DNA of 64,000 bases from Streptomyces anulatus. Its GTDB lineage: Bacteria; Actinomycetota; Actinomycetes; Streptomycetales; Streptomycetaceae. The DNA lies in NCBI RefSeq assembly GCF_014650675.1, contig NZ_BMVK01000005.1, positions 310,001 to 374,000 of the forward strand, written 5' to 3'. Numbering within the stretch: the first letter of the stretch is position 1; each line of letters begins with the position of its first letter. The notes under the pieces were generated by a model. The model did not search any database. It had not been told where the DNA came from and saw nothing but the letters and a program-made list of their open reading frames with translations. Made by a program: the position numbers and the translations under genes. Below, piece by piece: positions 41,006 to 49,381 of this stretch.

Positions 41006-42157
41006 TTGTCTTTCTCGTTCTCTCCCGCTCCTTCCTCCTCGCACCCGCTGACTCCGTACGGCTGGGACGAGGACTGGGCGGCTGCTTTCTCCCCGTACGC
41101 CGAGCAGGGGCTCGTGCCGGGGCGCGTCGTGCGGGTCGACCGCGGTCAGTGCGACGTGATCACCGCCGACGGCACCGTCCGCGCCGACACCGCGTTCGTG
41201 GTGCCCCGCGACCCGATGCGGATCGTCTGCACCGGCGACTGGGTGGCGCTCGACGCGGACGGCGATCCGCGCTTCGTCCGTACGCTGCTGCCCCGCCGCA
41301 CCGCCTTCGTCCGCTCCACCTCCTCCCAGCGGTCCGAGGGGCAGGTGCTCGCCACCAACATCGACCACATCGCCATCTGCGTCTCGCTCGCCGTCGAGCT
41401 GGACCTCGGCCGTCTGGAGCGCTTCCTCGCGCTCGCCCTGTCCAGCTCCAGCGGCGCCGCACTGCTCGGTGACGGCCAGGACGCGGGCCACACCCCCGAA
41501 CCGATCGTGCTGCTCACCAAGGCGGACCTGGTGCCCGACACGGCCACGCTGGCCCACCTCGTCCAGGACGTCGAGGCGATCGCCCCCGGCGTCCAGGTGC
41601 TGCCCGTCAGCTCCACCACGGGCGAGGGACTCGACGTCTTCGGCGCCGTCGTCTCCGGTGGTACGAGCGTGCTGCTCGGCATCTCCGGCGCGGGCAAGTC
41701 GACCCTGGCCAACACCCTGCTCGGCAGGGACGTCATGGAGGTGCGAGCAGCTCGGGACGTCGACGGCAAGGGCCGGCACACCACCACGACCCGCAACCTG
41801 CTCGTCCTGCCGCACGGGGGCGTCCTCATCGACACCCCCGGGCTCCGCGGAGTGGGCCTGTACGACGCCGGGACCGGGGTCGGCGAGGTGTTCTCCGAGA
41901 TCGAGGAGCTGGCGACCCGATGCCGGTTCCACGACTGCGCCCACGAGGCCGAACCGGGGTGCGCCGTCCTCGGTGCGCTGGAGGACGGGGTCCTGCCCGA
42001 GCGGCGGCTCGACAGCTACCGCAAGCTGATCCGCGAGAACCAGCGGATCGTCGCCAAGACCGACGCCCGGGTGCGCTCCGAGATCCTGCGGGACTGGAAG
42101 CGCAAGGGCGCGGAGGGGCGCGCCGCCATGCAGGCCAAGCGCGGCCGGGTGCGGTAG
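41006..42157 (+). CDS. rsgA: Ribosome small-subunit-dependent GTPase A
   Basis: The protein (383 residues from TTG at 41006) is a circularly permuted GTPase. It has an OB-type N-domain, G4 LLTKADLV, then G1 GISGAGKST, G3 IDTPGLRG, and a C-terminal zinc finger region CRFHDCAHEAEPGCAV. It matures the 30S subunit near the decoding centre. TTG at 41006 has GAAGGG six bases upstream and is preferred over GTG at 40976, which has none, but either is possible. Confidence 0.9.
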   Translation: MSFSFSPAPSSSHPLTPYGWDEDWAAAFSPYAEQGLVPGRVVRVDRGQCDVITADGTVRADTAFVVPRDPMRIVCTGDWVALDADGDPRFVRTLLPRRTAFVRSTSSQRSEGQVLATNIDHIAICVSLAVELDLGRLERFLALALSSSSGAALLGDGQDAGHTPEPIVLLTKADLVPDTATLAHLVQDVEAIAPGVQVLPVSSTTGEGLDVFGAVVSGGTSVLLGISGAGKSTLANTLLGRDVMEVRAARDVDGKGRHTTTTRNLLVLPHGGVLIDTPGLRGVGLYDAGTGVGEVFSEIEELATRCRFHDCAHEAEPGCAVLGALEDGVLPERRLDSYRKLIRENQRIVAKTDARVRSEILRDWKRKGAEGRAAMQAKRGRVR

Positions 42158-42192
42158 CCCGGGGCGACCGGCTCGACGTCCGAAAGCCGCGA

Positions 42193-42216
42193 GTGCGGCA
42201 GCCCCGGCTGCCGCAC
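42193..42216 (+). terminator. Hairpin terminator after rsgA
   Basis: Arms 42193-42203 and 42206-42216 are perfect 11-base complements with a two-base loop, 35 bases after the rsgA stop and 13 bases before the next gene. Confidence 0.7.
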
Positions 42217-42229
42217 ACTGGACGGTGTG

Positions 42230-43603
42230 ATGGACGAACGGACCAGGTACGAGGCGGTCAGCAGCCGCGACGCCCGATTCGACGGCGCGTTCTTCTTCGC
42301 CGTCGTGACCACCGGCATCTACTGCCGGCCGAGCTGCCCCGCCGTCACGCCCAAGCGCGTCAACGTGCGCTTCTACCCCACCGCGGCGGCGGCCCAGGCG
42401 GGCGGCTTCCGGGCCTGCCGCCGCTGCCGGCCGGACGCCGTGCCCGGGTCGGCCGAGTGGAACGTCCGCGCGGACGTCGTCGGCCGGGCCGTGCGCCTGA
42501 TCGGCGACGGCGTCGTGGACCGCGAAGGCGTACCCGGACTCGCCGGGCGGCTCGGCTACAGCGCCCGGCAGGTCCAGCGCCAGCTCAACGCCGAGCTGGG
42601 CGCGGGACCTGTCGCGCTCGCCCGCGCCCAGCGCTCCCACACCGCCCGGGTGCTCCTCCAGACCACCGGGCTGCCGGTCACCGAGATCGCCTTCGCCGCC
42701 GGGTTCGCCAGCGTCCGGCAGTTCAACGACACCATCCGGCAGATCTACGCCCGCACGCCCAGCGCCCTGCGCGCCGAGGCCGGTACGGGGCTCGGCGGCG
42801 GACGCCGCGAGGGGACCCGGGCCGGGATCCCGCTGCGGCTCGCCCACCGGGGCCCGTACGCCACCGCCGCCCTGTTCGACCTGCTGGCGGCGGGAGCGGT
42901 CGCCCGGGTCGAGGAGGTGACGGGTCCGCCCGGCCGCCGCACCTACCGGCGCACCCTGCGACTGCCGTACGGGGCCGGGCTCGTCGCGGTCGACGAGGCC
43001 CCGCCCGGCGGCCCCTGGCTGGAGGCCCGGATCCAGCTCACCGACCTCCGCGACCTGACCACCGCCGTCCAGCGGGTGCGCCGCCTGTTCGATCTGGACG
43101 CCGACCCGTACGCGGTGGACGAGGCGCTGGCCGCCGACCCCCGGCTCGCCCCGCTGGTCGCCGCCCGCCCCGGCCTGCGGTCGCCGGGCGCGGCCGACCC
43201 GGAGGAGGCCGCCGTGCGGACCCTGGTGGGGCGCGAGGCCGCCGGGGAGCTGGTCGAGCGGTACGGGAAGGCGCTGGACGTGCCGTGCGGCGGGCTCACC
43301 CATGTGTTCCCGGAGCCGGACGTGCTCGCCGGTTCCGTCGAGGACCCGGCCCTCGCGGCGCTGGCCGCCGCGCTCGCCGGCGGCGGGCTGCGGCTGGACG
43401 CCGGGGCCGACCGCGACGAGGCGGAACGGACGCTGCTGACGCTGCCCGGGATCGGCCGCCGCACCGCCGCCCTGATCCGGATGCGGGCGCTCGGCGACCC
43501 GGACGTGGACCCGTACGGAACGCCGGGCGCGGAGCGGTGGCGGCCCTGGCGCTCCTACGCCGTACGTCATCTGGAAGCGGAGGGGGCGGCGGTGCTGAGC
43601 TGA
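42230..43603 (+). CDS. Ada/AlkA-type DNA alkylation response protein with altered glycosylase domain
   Basis: The 457-residue protein joins an Ada zinc domain (TTGIYCRPSCPA, ACRRCRP; Cys32, Cys36, Cys63, Cys66), an AraC helix-turn-helix (about 85-165) and an AlkA 3-methyladenine glycosylase domain (about 190-457). It lacks the Ada O6-methylguanine transferase domain, which is usual for actinobacterial AdaA-AlkA fusions. The helix-hairpin-helix LLTLPGIGRRTAALIRMRALGDPD is present. The next segment, which normally holds P-T-D-L with the catalytic aspartate, is shortened: GDPD is followed at once by VDPYGTPGAERWRPWRSYAVRH. Repair activity may therefore be lost while methylation sensing remains. 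ATG at 42230 is chosen over the adjacent GTG. Confidence 0.87.
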   Translation: MDERTRYEAVSSRDARFDGAFFFAVVTTGIYCRPSCPAVTPKRVNVRFYPTAAAAQAGGFRACRRCRPDAVPGSAEWNVRADVVGRAVRLIGDGVVDREGVPGLAGRLGYSARQVQRQLNAELGAGPVALARAQRSHTARVLLQTTGLPVTEIAFAAGFASVRQFNDTIRQIYARTPSALRAEAGTGLGGGRREGTRAGIPLRLAHRGPYATAALFDLLAAGAVARVEEVTGPPGRRTYRRTLRLPYGAGLVAVDEAPPGGPWLEARIQLTDLRDLTTAVQRVRRLFDLDADPYAVDEALAADPRLAPLVAARPGLRSPGAADPEEAAVRTLVGREAAGELVERYGKALDVPCGGLTHVFPEPDVLAGSVEDPALAALAAALAGGGLRLDAGADRDEAERTLLTLPGIGRRTAALIRMRALGDPDVDPYGTPGAERWRPWRSYAVRHLEAEGAAVLS

Positions 43604-43627
43604 CCCCGGCCGCCGAAGGCGCTTCGG

Positions 43628-44110
43628 TCAGCCCCAGAGCACCGCCCCCAGCCAGGCGCCCGCCACCAGCAGACAGCAGAAGAGCTCCACCAGCACCGCG
43701 TAGCCCGTCGCCCGCATGACCGAGCGCACCGACGCCCAGCCCGCGCCGCGGCTCCCCAGCCGCAGCCGCTCCGCGCCGAAGATGGCCCCCACGTACCCGA
43801 GGATCCCCCCGACCACGGGCACGACGAAGAAGCCCACGATCCCCGCGACCCCGCCGATCATCAGGGTCCGGCGAGGCGCCCCGGACTCGCCCGGGCGGCG
43901 CGGTGACAGCAGCGGTTTCAGGGCCTGGTTCAGCAGCATCAGCGCCGTCGCGCCGATCAGGACGCCCCAGGCGGCCGGCGTCATGTCCGTCAGCGCCCAC
44001 CACAGCACCGCCGCCCAGACGATCGCCTGACCCGGCACGCCCGGCACCAGCACCCCGACCAGGCCCAGCAGCATGACCAGGCCCACGGCGACGAGCTGCC
44101 ACACACTCAT
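43628..44110 (-). CDS. DUF456 membrane protein
   Basis: The 160-residue protein has four to five hydrophobic segments with the family pattern LLGLVGVLVPGVPGQAIVWAAVLWWAL and GGVAGIVGFFVVPVVGGILGYVGAIFGAE, rich in small residues. The function of DUF456 is unknown. It is convergent with the Ada-like gene and stands as a single gene downstream of a regulator gene. Confidence 0.85.
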   Translation of the reverse strand: MSVWQLVAVGLVMLLGLVGVLVPGVPGQAIVWAAVLWWALTDMTPAAWGVLIGATALMLLNQALKPLLSPRRPGESGAPRRTLMIGGVAGIVGFFVVPVVGGILGYVGAIFGAERLRLGSRGAGWASVRSVMRATGYAVLVELFCCLLVAGAWLGAVLWG

Positions 44111-44190
44111 CTGACCAGCCTGCCGGAGAGTGCCCCGCTCCGCCCGTCAGCGGACCCCGGCCACCTGCGGCGACCTGCGCCGATGCGACC

Positions 44191-45180
44191 TCAGGCCGAC
44201 TCGGTACGGGCCACCCAGCCACGCTCGTACGCATGCCAGCCCAGCTGGAGGCGGGTCGAGACCCCGGTGAGCTCCATCAGGCCCTTGACGCGGCGCTGCA
44301 CGGTCCGCAGCCCCAGATCCAGCTGCTTGGCCACACTGGCGTCTGTCAGCCCCGCCAGCAGCAACGACAGGATCTCCAGATCCGTCGGATCCGGCCCGAC
44401 CCCGTCCTCGTGCACTCCGCCGCCCTCGCCCAGCCGCAGCGGCATCGCCTCCCGCCACACCGCCTCGAAGAGGCCCATCAGCGACTCCAGCAGACCGCTG
44501 GCGTGCACGACCAGAGCGGCGGGCTCCGCGCCCCGAGCGGTCAGCGGGACCATCGCGAGGCTCCCGTCGGCCACCACCAGCTTCGTCGGCACCCGGTCCA
44601 CCACCCGGCACTGCTCGTCCCGGCTCAGCGCCGCCGACAGCTCCATGATCCCGAACGGAGTCGACAGCACATCGCGCTCGACCACCACCCGGTAGCTCAC
44701 CCCGCGCGACGTCGCCCGCTCCTCGGACTCGTTCTCCATCCCGGTCACCGCGATCGGCTTGCCCGTCACCAGGGCGCACACCTCCGACACCGCTCCCAGC
44801 TGCAGCTGGTGGAAGCGCTGGGCGACGGCGCTCGCCCCCGTCACCACCTCCACCAGGTCGTGCACCGCCGGTTCGCTCGCCTCGGCCCGGTACTCCTCGG
44901 CGAGCAGCGCGGACGCCAGCTCCGCCTGTTCCAGCTCGTGCCGCTGCTGGATCAGCAGCGCGCCGAGCGCCACGCCGGGCGGCGCCGCCACCCAGCGGCC
45001 CGGCCGGGCCGAGGACTGTGCGGCCAGGCCCTGCTGCTCCAGCCGTCGCAGCACCCGTTCGGTGTCCGCCTCGGGCAGTGCCAGCCGGTGCGCCAGATCG
45101 GCGAGCTCCGCGGCTCCCGCCGCGACGAGCGCGCGGTACGCGGTTTCCTGTCTCTCGTCGAGACCTATGGCCCCCAGCAT
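44191..45180 (-). CDS. TrmB-like/LuxR-type transcriptional regulator
   Basis: The 329-residue protein has an N-terminal TrmB-like winged helix (LDERQETAYRALVAAGAAELADLAHRLALPEADTERVLRRLEQQGL), a middle phospholipase-D-like sensor segment and a C-terminal LuxR helix-turn-helix (PTDLEILSLLLAGLTDASVAKQLDLGLRTVQRRVKGLMELTGVSTRLQLG). This fusion is common in Streptomyces beside secreted protease genes. ATG at 45180 has GGAGG upstream. It is divergent from the subtilase, and a perfect GTGGCGCCAC palindrome at 45311-45320 in the shared promoter region is a candidate operator. Confidence 0.83.
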   Translation of the reverse strand: MLGAIGLDERQETAYRALVAAGAAELADLAHRLALPEADTERVLRRLEQQGLAAQSSARPGRWVAAPPGVALGALLIQQRHELEQAELASALLAEEYRAEASEPAVHDLVEVVTGASAVAQRFHQLQLGAVSEVCALVTGKPIAVTGMENESEERATSRGVSYRVVVERDVLSTPFGIMELSAALSRDEQCRVVDRVPTKLVVADGSLAMVPLTARGAEPAALVVHASGLLESLMGLFEAVWREAMPLRLGEGGGVHEDGVGPDPTDLEILSLLLAGLTDASVAKQLDLGLRTVQRRVKGLMELTGVSTRLQLGWHAYERGWVARTESA

Positions 45181-45389
45181 TCTCCGACCTCCCCGGGTGT
45201 GGTGATCGCGCATCGAGGCGCCCCTGCGGCGGGTCCCGGGTGGCGGGAAGAGGCCACGGCGTAAACCCGCCGCCCACATCATCCCCTGTACCCCCGACCC
45301 CTCTGCCACTGTGGCGCCACCGCAGCACCAACAACCTCCGGGATGCGGCCTCTTGGGCTGCTTCGTTCCGGAATGACCTGGGGAGAGCG

Positions 45390-48300
45390 ATGCGCCCGAT
45401 ATCGCGTACGGCACTCGGAGCGGCGACCGCCGCCGTGCTCGCCGTCACGGTGATCGCGCCGTCGGTGGCCGCGCCACCGGACGAGCGGGACCCGAACAGA
45501 CCGATCACCGGGAGCGCGGCCACCGCCGCCGATGCCCCGAAGCCCGTCACCGTGACGCTCGTCACCGGTGACACGGTGCTGGTGACCACGGACGCCTCGG
45601 GGGCGTCCGCCGCCACCGCCCTGCCCCGAACGGACGGCAGCGTGCCGCTCGTGCAGACCCGGCAGTCCGGCCCGGACCTGTACGTCTATCCCGAGTCCGC
45701 CGTGTCCGCGCTCGCCGAGGGCACCGTGGACGAGGAGCTGTTCAACGTCACCGGGCTCATCCGCCAGGGGTACGACGACAGCCACGCCGACGCCGTCCCG
45801 CTGATCGCCACCTACACCGGCGACACCGCCCGCCGCGCCCCGCTCACCCCGCGCGGGGCCGAGCGCGGAGCGGCTCTCGACGTCATCGACGGACTCGCGC
45901 TGAAGGCCGACAAGAAGCGGGCCGCCGCGTTCTGGGCCGACCTCACCGCCCCCCGCTCCCGTTCGGGCGCCGGACTCAAGAAGCTCTGGCTCGACCGCAA
46001 GGTTCAGGCCAGTCTCGACAAGTCGACGAAACAGGTCGGCGCCGACCTCGCCTGGGCCGCCGGCTACGACGGGACCGGCGCCAAGGTCGCCGTCCTGGAC
46101 ACCGGGGCTGATGCCGAACACCCCGACCTCCAGGGCCGGATCACCGCATCGGAGAACTTCACCGACGCCGACAGCACCGACGACCGCCAGGGCCACGGCA
46201 CCCATGTCGCGTCCACCGTCGGCGGCTCCGGCGCGGCGAGCGGAGGAAAGAACAAGGGCGTCGCACCCGGCGCCGACCTGATGGTCGGCAAGGTCCTGAA
46301 CGACAGCGGATCCGGCGCGGCCTCCTGGATCATCGCGGGCATGCAGTGGGCGGTCGACAGCAAGGCCGACGTCGTCTCCATGAGCCTCGGCAGCGCCGAA
46401 CCCACCGACTGCACCGACCCGATGAGCCTGGCCGCCGAGGAACTCGGCAAGAACAAGGACACCCTCTTCGTGGTCGCCGCCGGAAACCTCGGCCCGTCCC
46501 TGAACACCGTCTCCTCGCCCGGCTGCGCACCCGGTGTGCTGACCGTCGGAGCGGTCGACCGCGACGACACCACCGCGAACTTCTCCAGCCGCGGCCCCGC
46601 GATCGTCTCGCACACCCTCAAGCCCGAGATCGCCGCGCCCGGAGTCGCCATCTCCGCCGCCGCAGCGGGCGGCCGGGGCTCGGAGGCGTACCGGTCCATG
46701 TCCGGCACATCGATGGCGACCCCGCATGTCGCGGGCGCCGCCGCCGTGGTGAAGCAGCGTCACCCCGACTGGACCGCCCAGCAGATCAAGGCGGCCCTCG
46801 TCTCCTCGGCACGGAGCGCCGTCCCCGGCGACGTACGCGAGACCGGAGGCGGCCGTCTCGACGTCGACCGCGCGATCCGTACGCCCGTGCTCGGCGCACC
46901 GGCCGTGCAGGGCGGCACCTTCAACTGGCCGCAGGACAAGAGCGACCGCACCACCGTCGCCGTGCCCTACACCAACACGAGCGGCAAGCCGGTCACCCTC
47001 TCGCTGAAGGTCGCGGGCGTCACCGGGAACGACGGCTCGGCCGTCCGCTCCACGATCGCCTCGCTCGGCCGGAAGTCCGTCACCGTGCCCGCCGGGGCGA
47101 CCGTAGAGGTGCCCCTCGCGCTGGCTCCCGACGCCCGGCTGACCGCCGCCCAGTACGGTGACGTCACCGGCCGGGTCCTCGCCACGGGCGCCGGGGGAGT
47201 GAAGACATCCACTCCGTTCTCCCTGTACGTGGCTCCGGAGACCGTCACCCTGCGCGTCAAGCTCGTGGACCGCACCGGTAAGCCCGCGGACGGCGTCTCC
47301 TCCCTCGACCTCATCGGCACCGACACCGCATCCGGCGAACGCCGCTTCAACGAGGGCGCCACCGACCAGACCTTCCGGGTCCGTCCCGGCGCGTACTTCG
47401 TCTCCAGCTTCATCGCCTCGCCCGACCCCGCCGACGCGACCGGTCAACTCGTGGGATCCGTCGGCTATCTGGCGCGCCCCCAGCTGAACGTGACCAAGGA
47501 CACCACGCTCGTCCTCGACGCCCGCAAGGCCCACCGGCTGAAGGTGCGGACCGAGGACCGGGCCGCCGAGACGCGCGGCGCGACCCTCGCGTTCGGGCGC
47601 TCGTGGGACGACACCTGGCTGCACTCCGGGTCCATCGCCGGCACCGGGCTGATCAAGGACTACCTGGTCGACGTCCAGGGCAAGGCACGCGACGGTGACT
47701 TCGAGTTCGCCTCCGTCTGGCGCGCCTACGCCCCGCAGATCCAGAAGTTCTCCCTCGTCGGCGGAGCGGACCTGCACCCCCGGCCCGCCACCACGGGCTC
47801 GGTCAACCTGGACGGCACCGGCCGCGCCGAGGTCGTCGACGCCGGTGCGGGCAGCGCCGCCGAACTGGAGGCCGCCGGCGCCAAGGGCCGGATCGCCCTG
47901 GTGAAGGTGGGCGACGACGCGTCGAACGTCCTGGTCCAGGCGCGGGCCGCGCGGGCCGCCGGGGCGACGGCGCTCCTGGTGCACCGTCCCTCGGCCGGCG
48001 ACTGGAAGCCGTCCATCGGCTACGGGGCGGCGCCCCTTCCGGTCCTCGCCCTGCCGGCGGACGAGGCCGCCGTGCTGAGGACGGCCCTCGGCACGGGGAA
48101 GACGGAGGTCTCCTGGACCGCCACGGCCGTCAGCCCGTTCGTGTACAACCTGTCGTTCCCGGAGCAGCAGGTCACCTCGGACCGCACCTACAAGGTCCGG
48201 GACAAGAAGCTCGGCTCGGTCGTCTCCACGCATGAGTCGATGGGCGTGGCCGCCGACTTCGTCGACACGCTCCTGGTGTCCCGCCCCTACGGCGCCACCT

Positions 48301-49157
48301 TCGGCGCGTCCTCGCTCGCCGTGGTCGCCGCCCCCGGAAAGCGCACCGAGTACTACACGGCGGGCGACACCGTCTGGCAGAAGATGCTCTCCTCCAGCTT
48401 CCCCTGGGGCGAGATGATGATGGGCGACGCCCGCACGTACCAGGCAGGCCGGGCCATGAAGGAGGAGTGGTACCGGGGCCTGCTGGTGCCCGGCGCCCCG
48501 CGCGACGCGGAGGGTGCGGAGCTGCTCGCCGGTGAACGCCAGGACAACATGATCGGCGCCGCCCCCGCGTTCATGACCGACTCCGAACACATCGGCCAGC
48601 AGGGATCGTTCGGTGACATCGGCGGAATGCGACTCGAGCGTGAGGGGGAGCTCGTCGGCAGCAGCGGCTATCCGTTCGGAGCCTTCGCCGTGCCCGCCGA
48701 GGACGCCGCGTACGAACTCACGCTGATGACCACGAAGATCGGCTCGCCCGCCGAGGTCTGGAAGCGGTCCACGCGGACGGAGACCACCTGGGCGTTCCGT
48801 TCCGAGCGGAAGCCGGACGTGGCGTCCCAAGGCCTTCCGCTGCTCTTCCCGCGCTACGACGTGCCGTCCGACGGCATGAAGACCGTGCCCGCGAAGAACG
48901 GCCAGAAGATCGGGCTCGGCGCGACCGGGCACGCCGGGTACACCCCCGGCGAACTCACCGGCGCGAAGGTCTCCTTCAGTTACGACGGCGGCGAGACCTG
49001 GCACACGGCCACCACCGCACAGCAGGCCGGCCGCTGGACCGCGACCGTCGACCACGCGGACGCGACCGGGAAGTCCGTCACACTGCGGACCGAACTGAGC
49101 GATGCGAACGGCAACTCCGTGGTCCAGACCGTCAACGACGCGTACGTCGTGCGCTGA
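45390..49157 (+). CDS. Secreted S8 family serine protease (large subtilase)
   Basis: The 1255-residue precursor has a signal peptide (1-28), a propeptide to about residue 210 and a subtilisin domain with Asp237 in VAVLDTGAD, His269 in GHGTHVAS and Ser441 in SGTSMATPHVAGAAA. A PA-like insert is seen around 800-890 (GRIALVKVGDDASNVLVQARAARAAGATALLVHRPS). Long beta-rich C-terminal domains follow, of the kind seen in large Streptomyces subtilases. It would digest extracellular protein. ATG at 45390 has GGGGAG close upstream. The divergent regulator probably controls it. Confidence 0.92.
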   Translation: MRPISRTALGAATAAVLAVTVIAPSVAAPPDERDPNRPITGSAATAADAPKPVTVTLVTGDTVLVTTDASGASAATALPRTDGSVPLVQTRQSGPDLYVYPESAVSALAEGTVDEELFNVTGLIRQGYDDSHADAVPLIATYTGDTARRAPLTPRGAERGAALDVIDGLALKADKKRAAAFWADLTAPRSRSGAGLKKLWLDRKVQASLDKSTKQVGADLAWAAGYDGTGAKVAVLDTGADAEHPDLQGRITASENFTDADSTDDRQGHGTHVASTVGGSGAASGGKNKGVAPGADLMVGKVLNDSGSGAASWIIAGMQWAVDSKADVVSMSLGSAEPTDCTDPMSLAAEELGKNKDTLFVVAAGNLGPSLNTVSSPGCAPGVLTVGAVDRDDTTANFSSRGPAIVSHTLKPEIAAPGVAISAAAAGGRGSEAYRSMSGTSMATPHVAGAAAVVKQRHPDWTAQQIKAALVSSARSAVPGDVRETGGGRLDVDRAIRTPVLGAPAVQGGTFNWPQDKSDRTTVAVPYTNTSGKPVTLSLKVAGVTGNDGSAVRSTIASLGRKSVTVPAGATVEVPLALAPDARLTAAQYGDVTGRVLATGAGGVKTSTPFSLYVAPETVTLRVKLVDRTGKPADGVSSLDLIGTDTASGERRFNEGATDQTFRVRPGAYFVSSFIASPDPADATGQLVGSVGYLARPQLNVTKDTTLVLDARKAHRLKVRTEDRAAETRGATLAFGRSWDDTWLHSGSIAGTGLIKDYLVDVQGKARDGDFEFASVWRAYAPQIQKFSLVGGADLHPRPATTGSVNLDGTGRAEVVDAGAGSAAELEAAGAKGRIALVKVGDDASNVLVQARAARAAGATALLVHRPSAGDWKPSIGYGAAPLPVLALPADEAAVLRTALGTGKTEVSWTATAVSPFVYNLSFPEQQVTSDRTYKVRDKKLGSVVSTHESMGVAADFVDTLLVSRPYGATFGASSLAVVAAPGKRTEYYTAGDTVWQKMLSSSFPWGEMMMGDARTYQAGRAMKEEWYRGLLVPGAPRDAEGAELLAGERQDNMIGAAPAFMTDSEHIGQQGSFGDIGGMRLEREGELVGSSGYPFGAFAVPAEDAAYELTLMTTKIGSPAEVWKRSTRTETTWAFRSERKPDVASQGLPLLFPRYDVPSDGMKTVPAKNGQKIGLGATGHAGYTPGELTGAKVSFSYDGGETWHTATTAQQAGRWTATVDHADATGKSVTLRTELSDANGNSVVQTVNDAYVVR

Positions 49158-49381
49158 AGCGACGGGGCCGCCGGGAGAACGGACGAATCGCTGAGCCGCT
49201 GAGCCGCTGAATCCGTGATCGGCCGAACGCACGAACGGCTGCAACGCCGACCTGCCGATCATTCCGACCGGTCCGCCGGGCGTCCTTCCCGTGGGGGGTG
49301 GGGCCGCCCGGCGGACCCTTTGCGGGCCACATTTTCCCGATGTCCCGTTTTCGGGCCGCCTCCGCGGTGGACAATATGGGC

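Noticed and set aside
40793..43570. A 925-residue minus-strand open frame over rsgA and the Ada-like gene
   Set aside because: Both sense genes have complete motif sets; the antisense frame has none.
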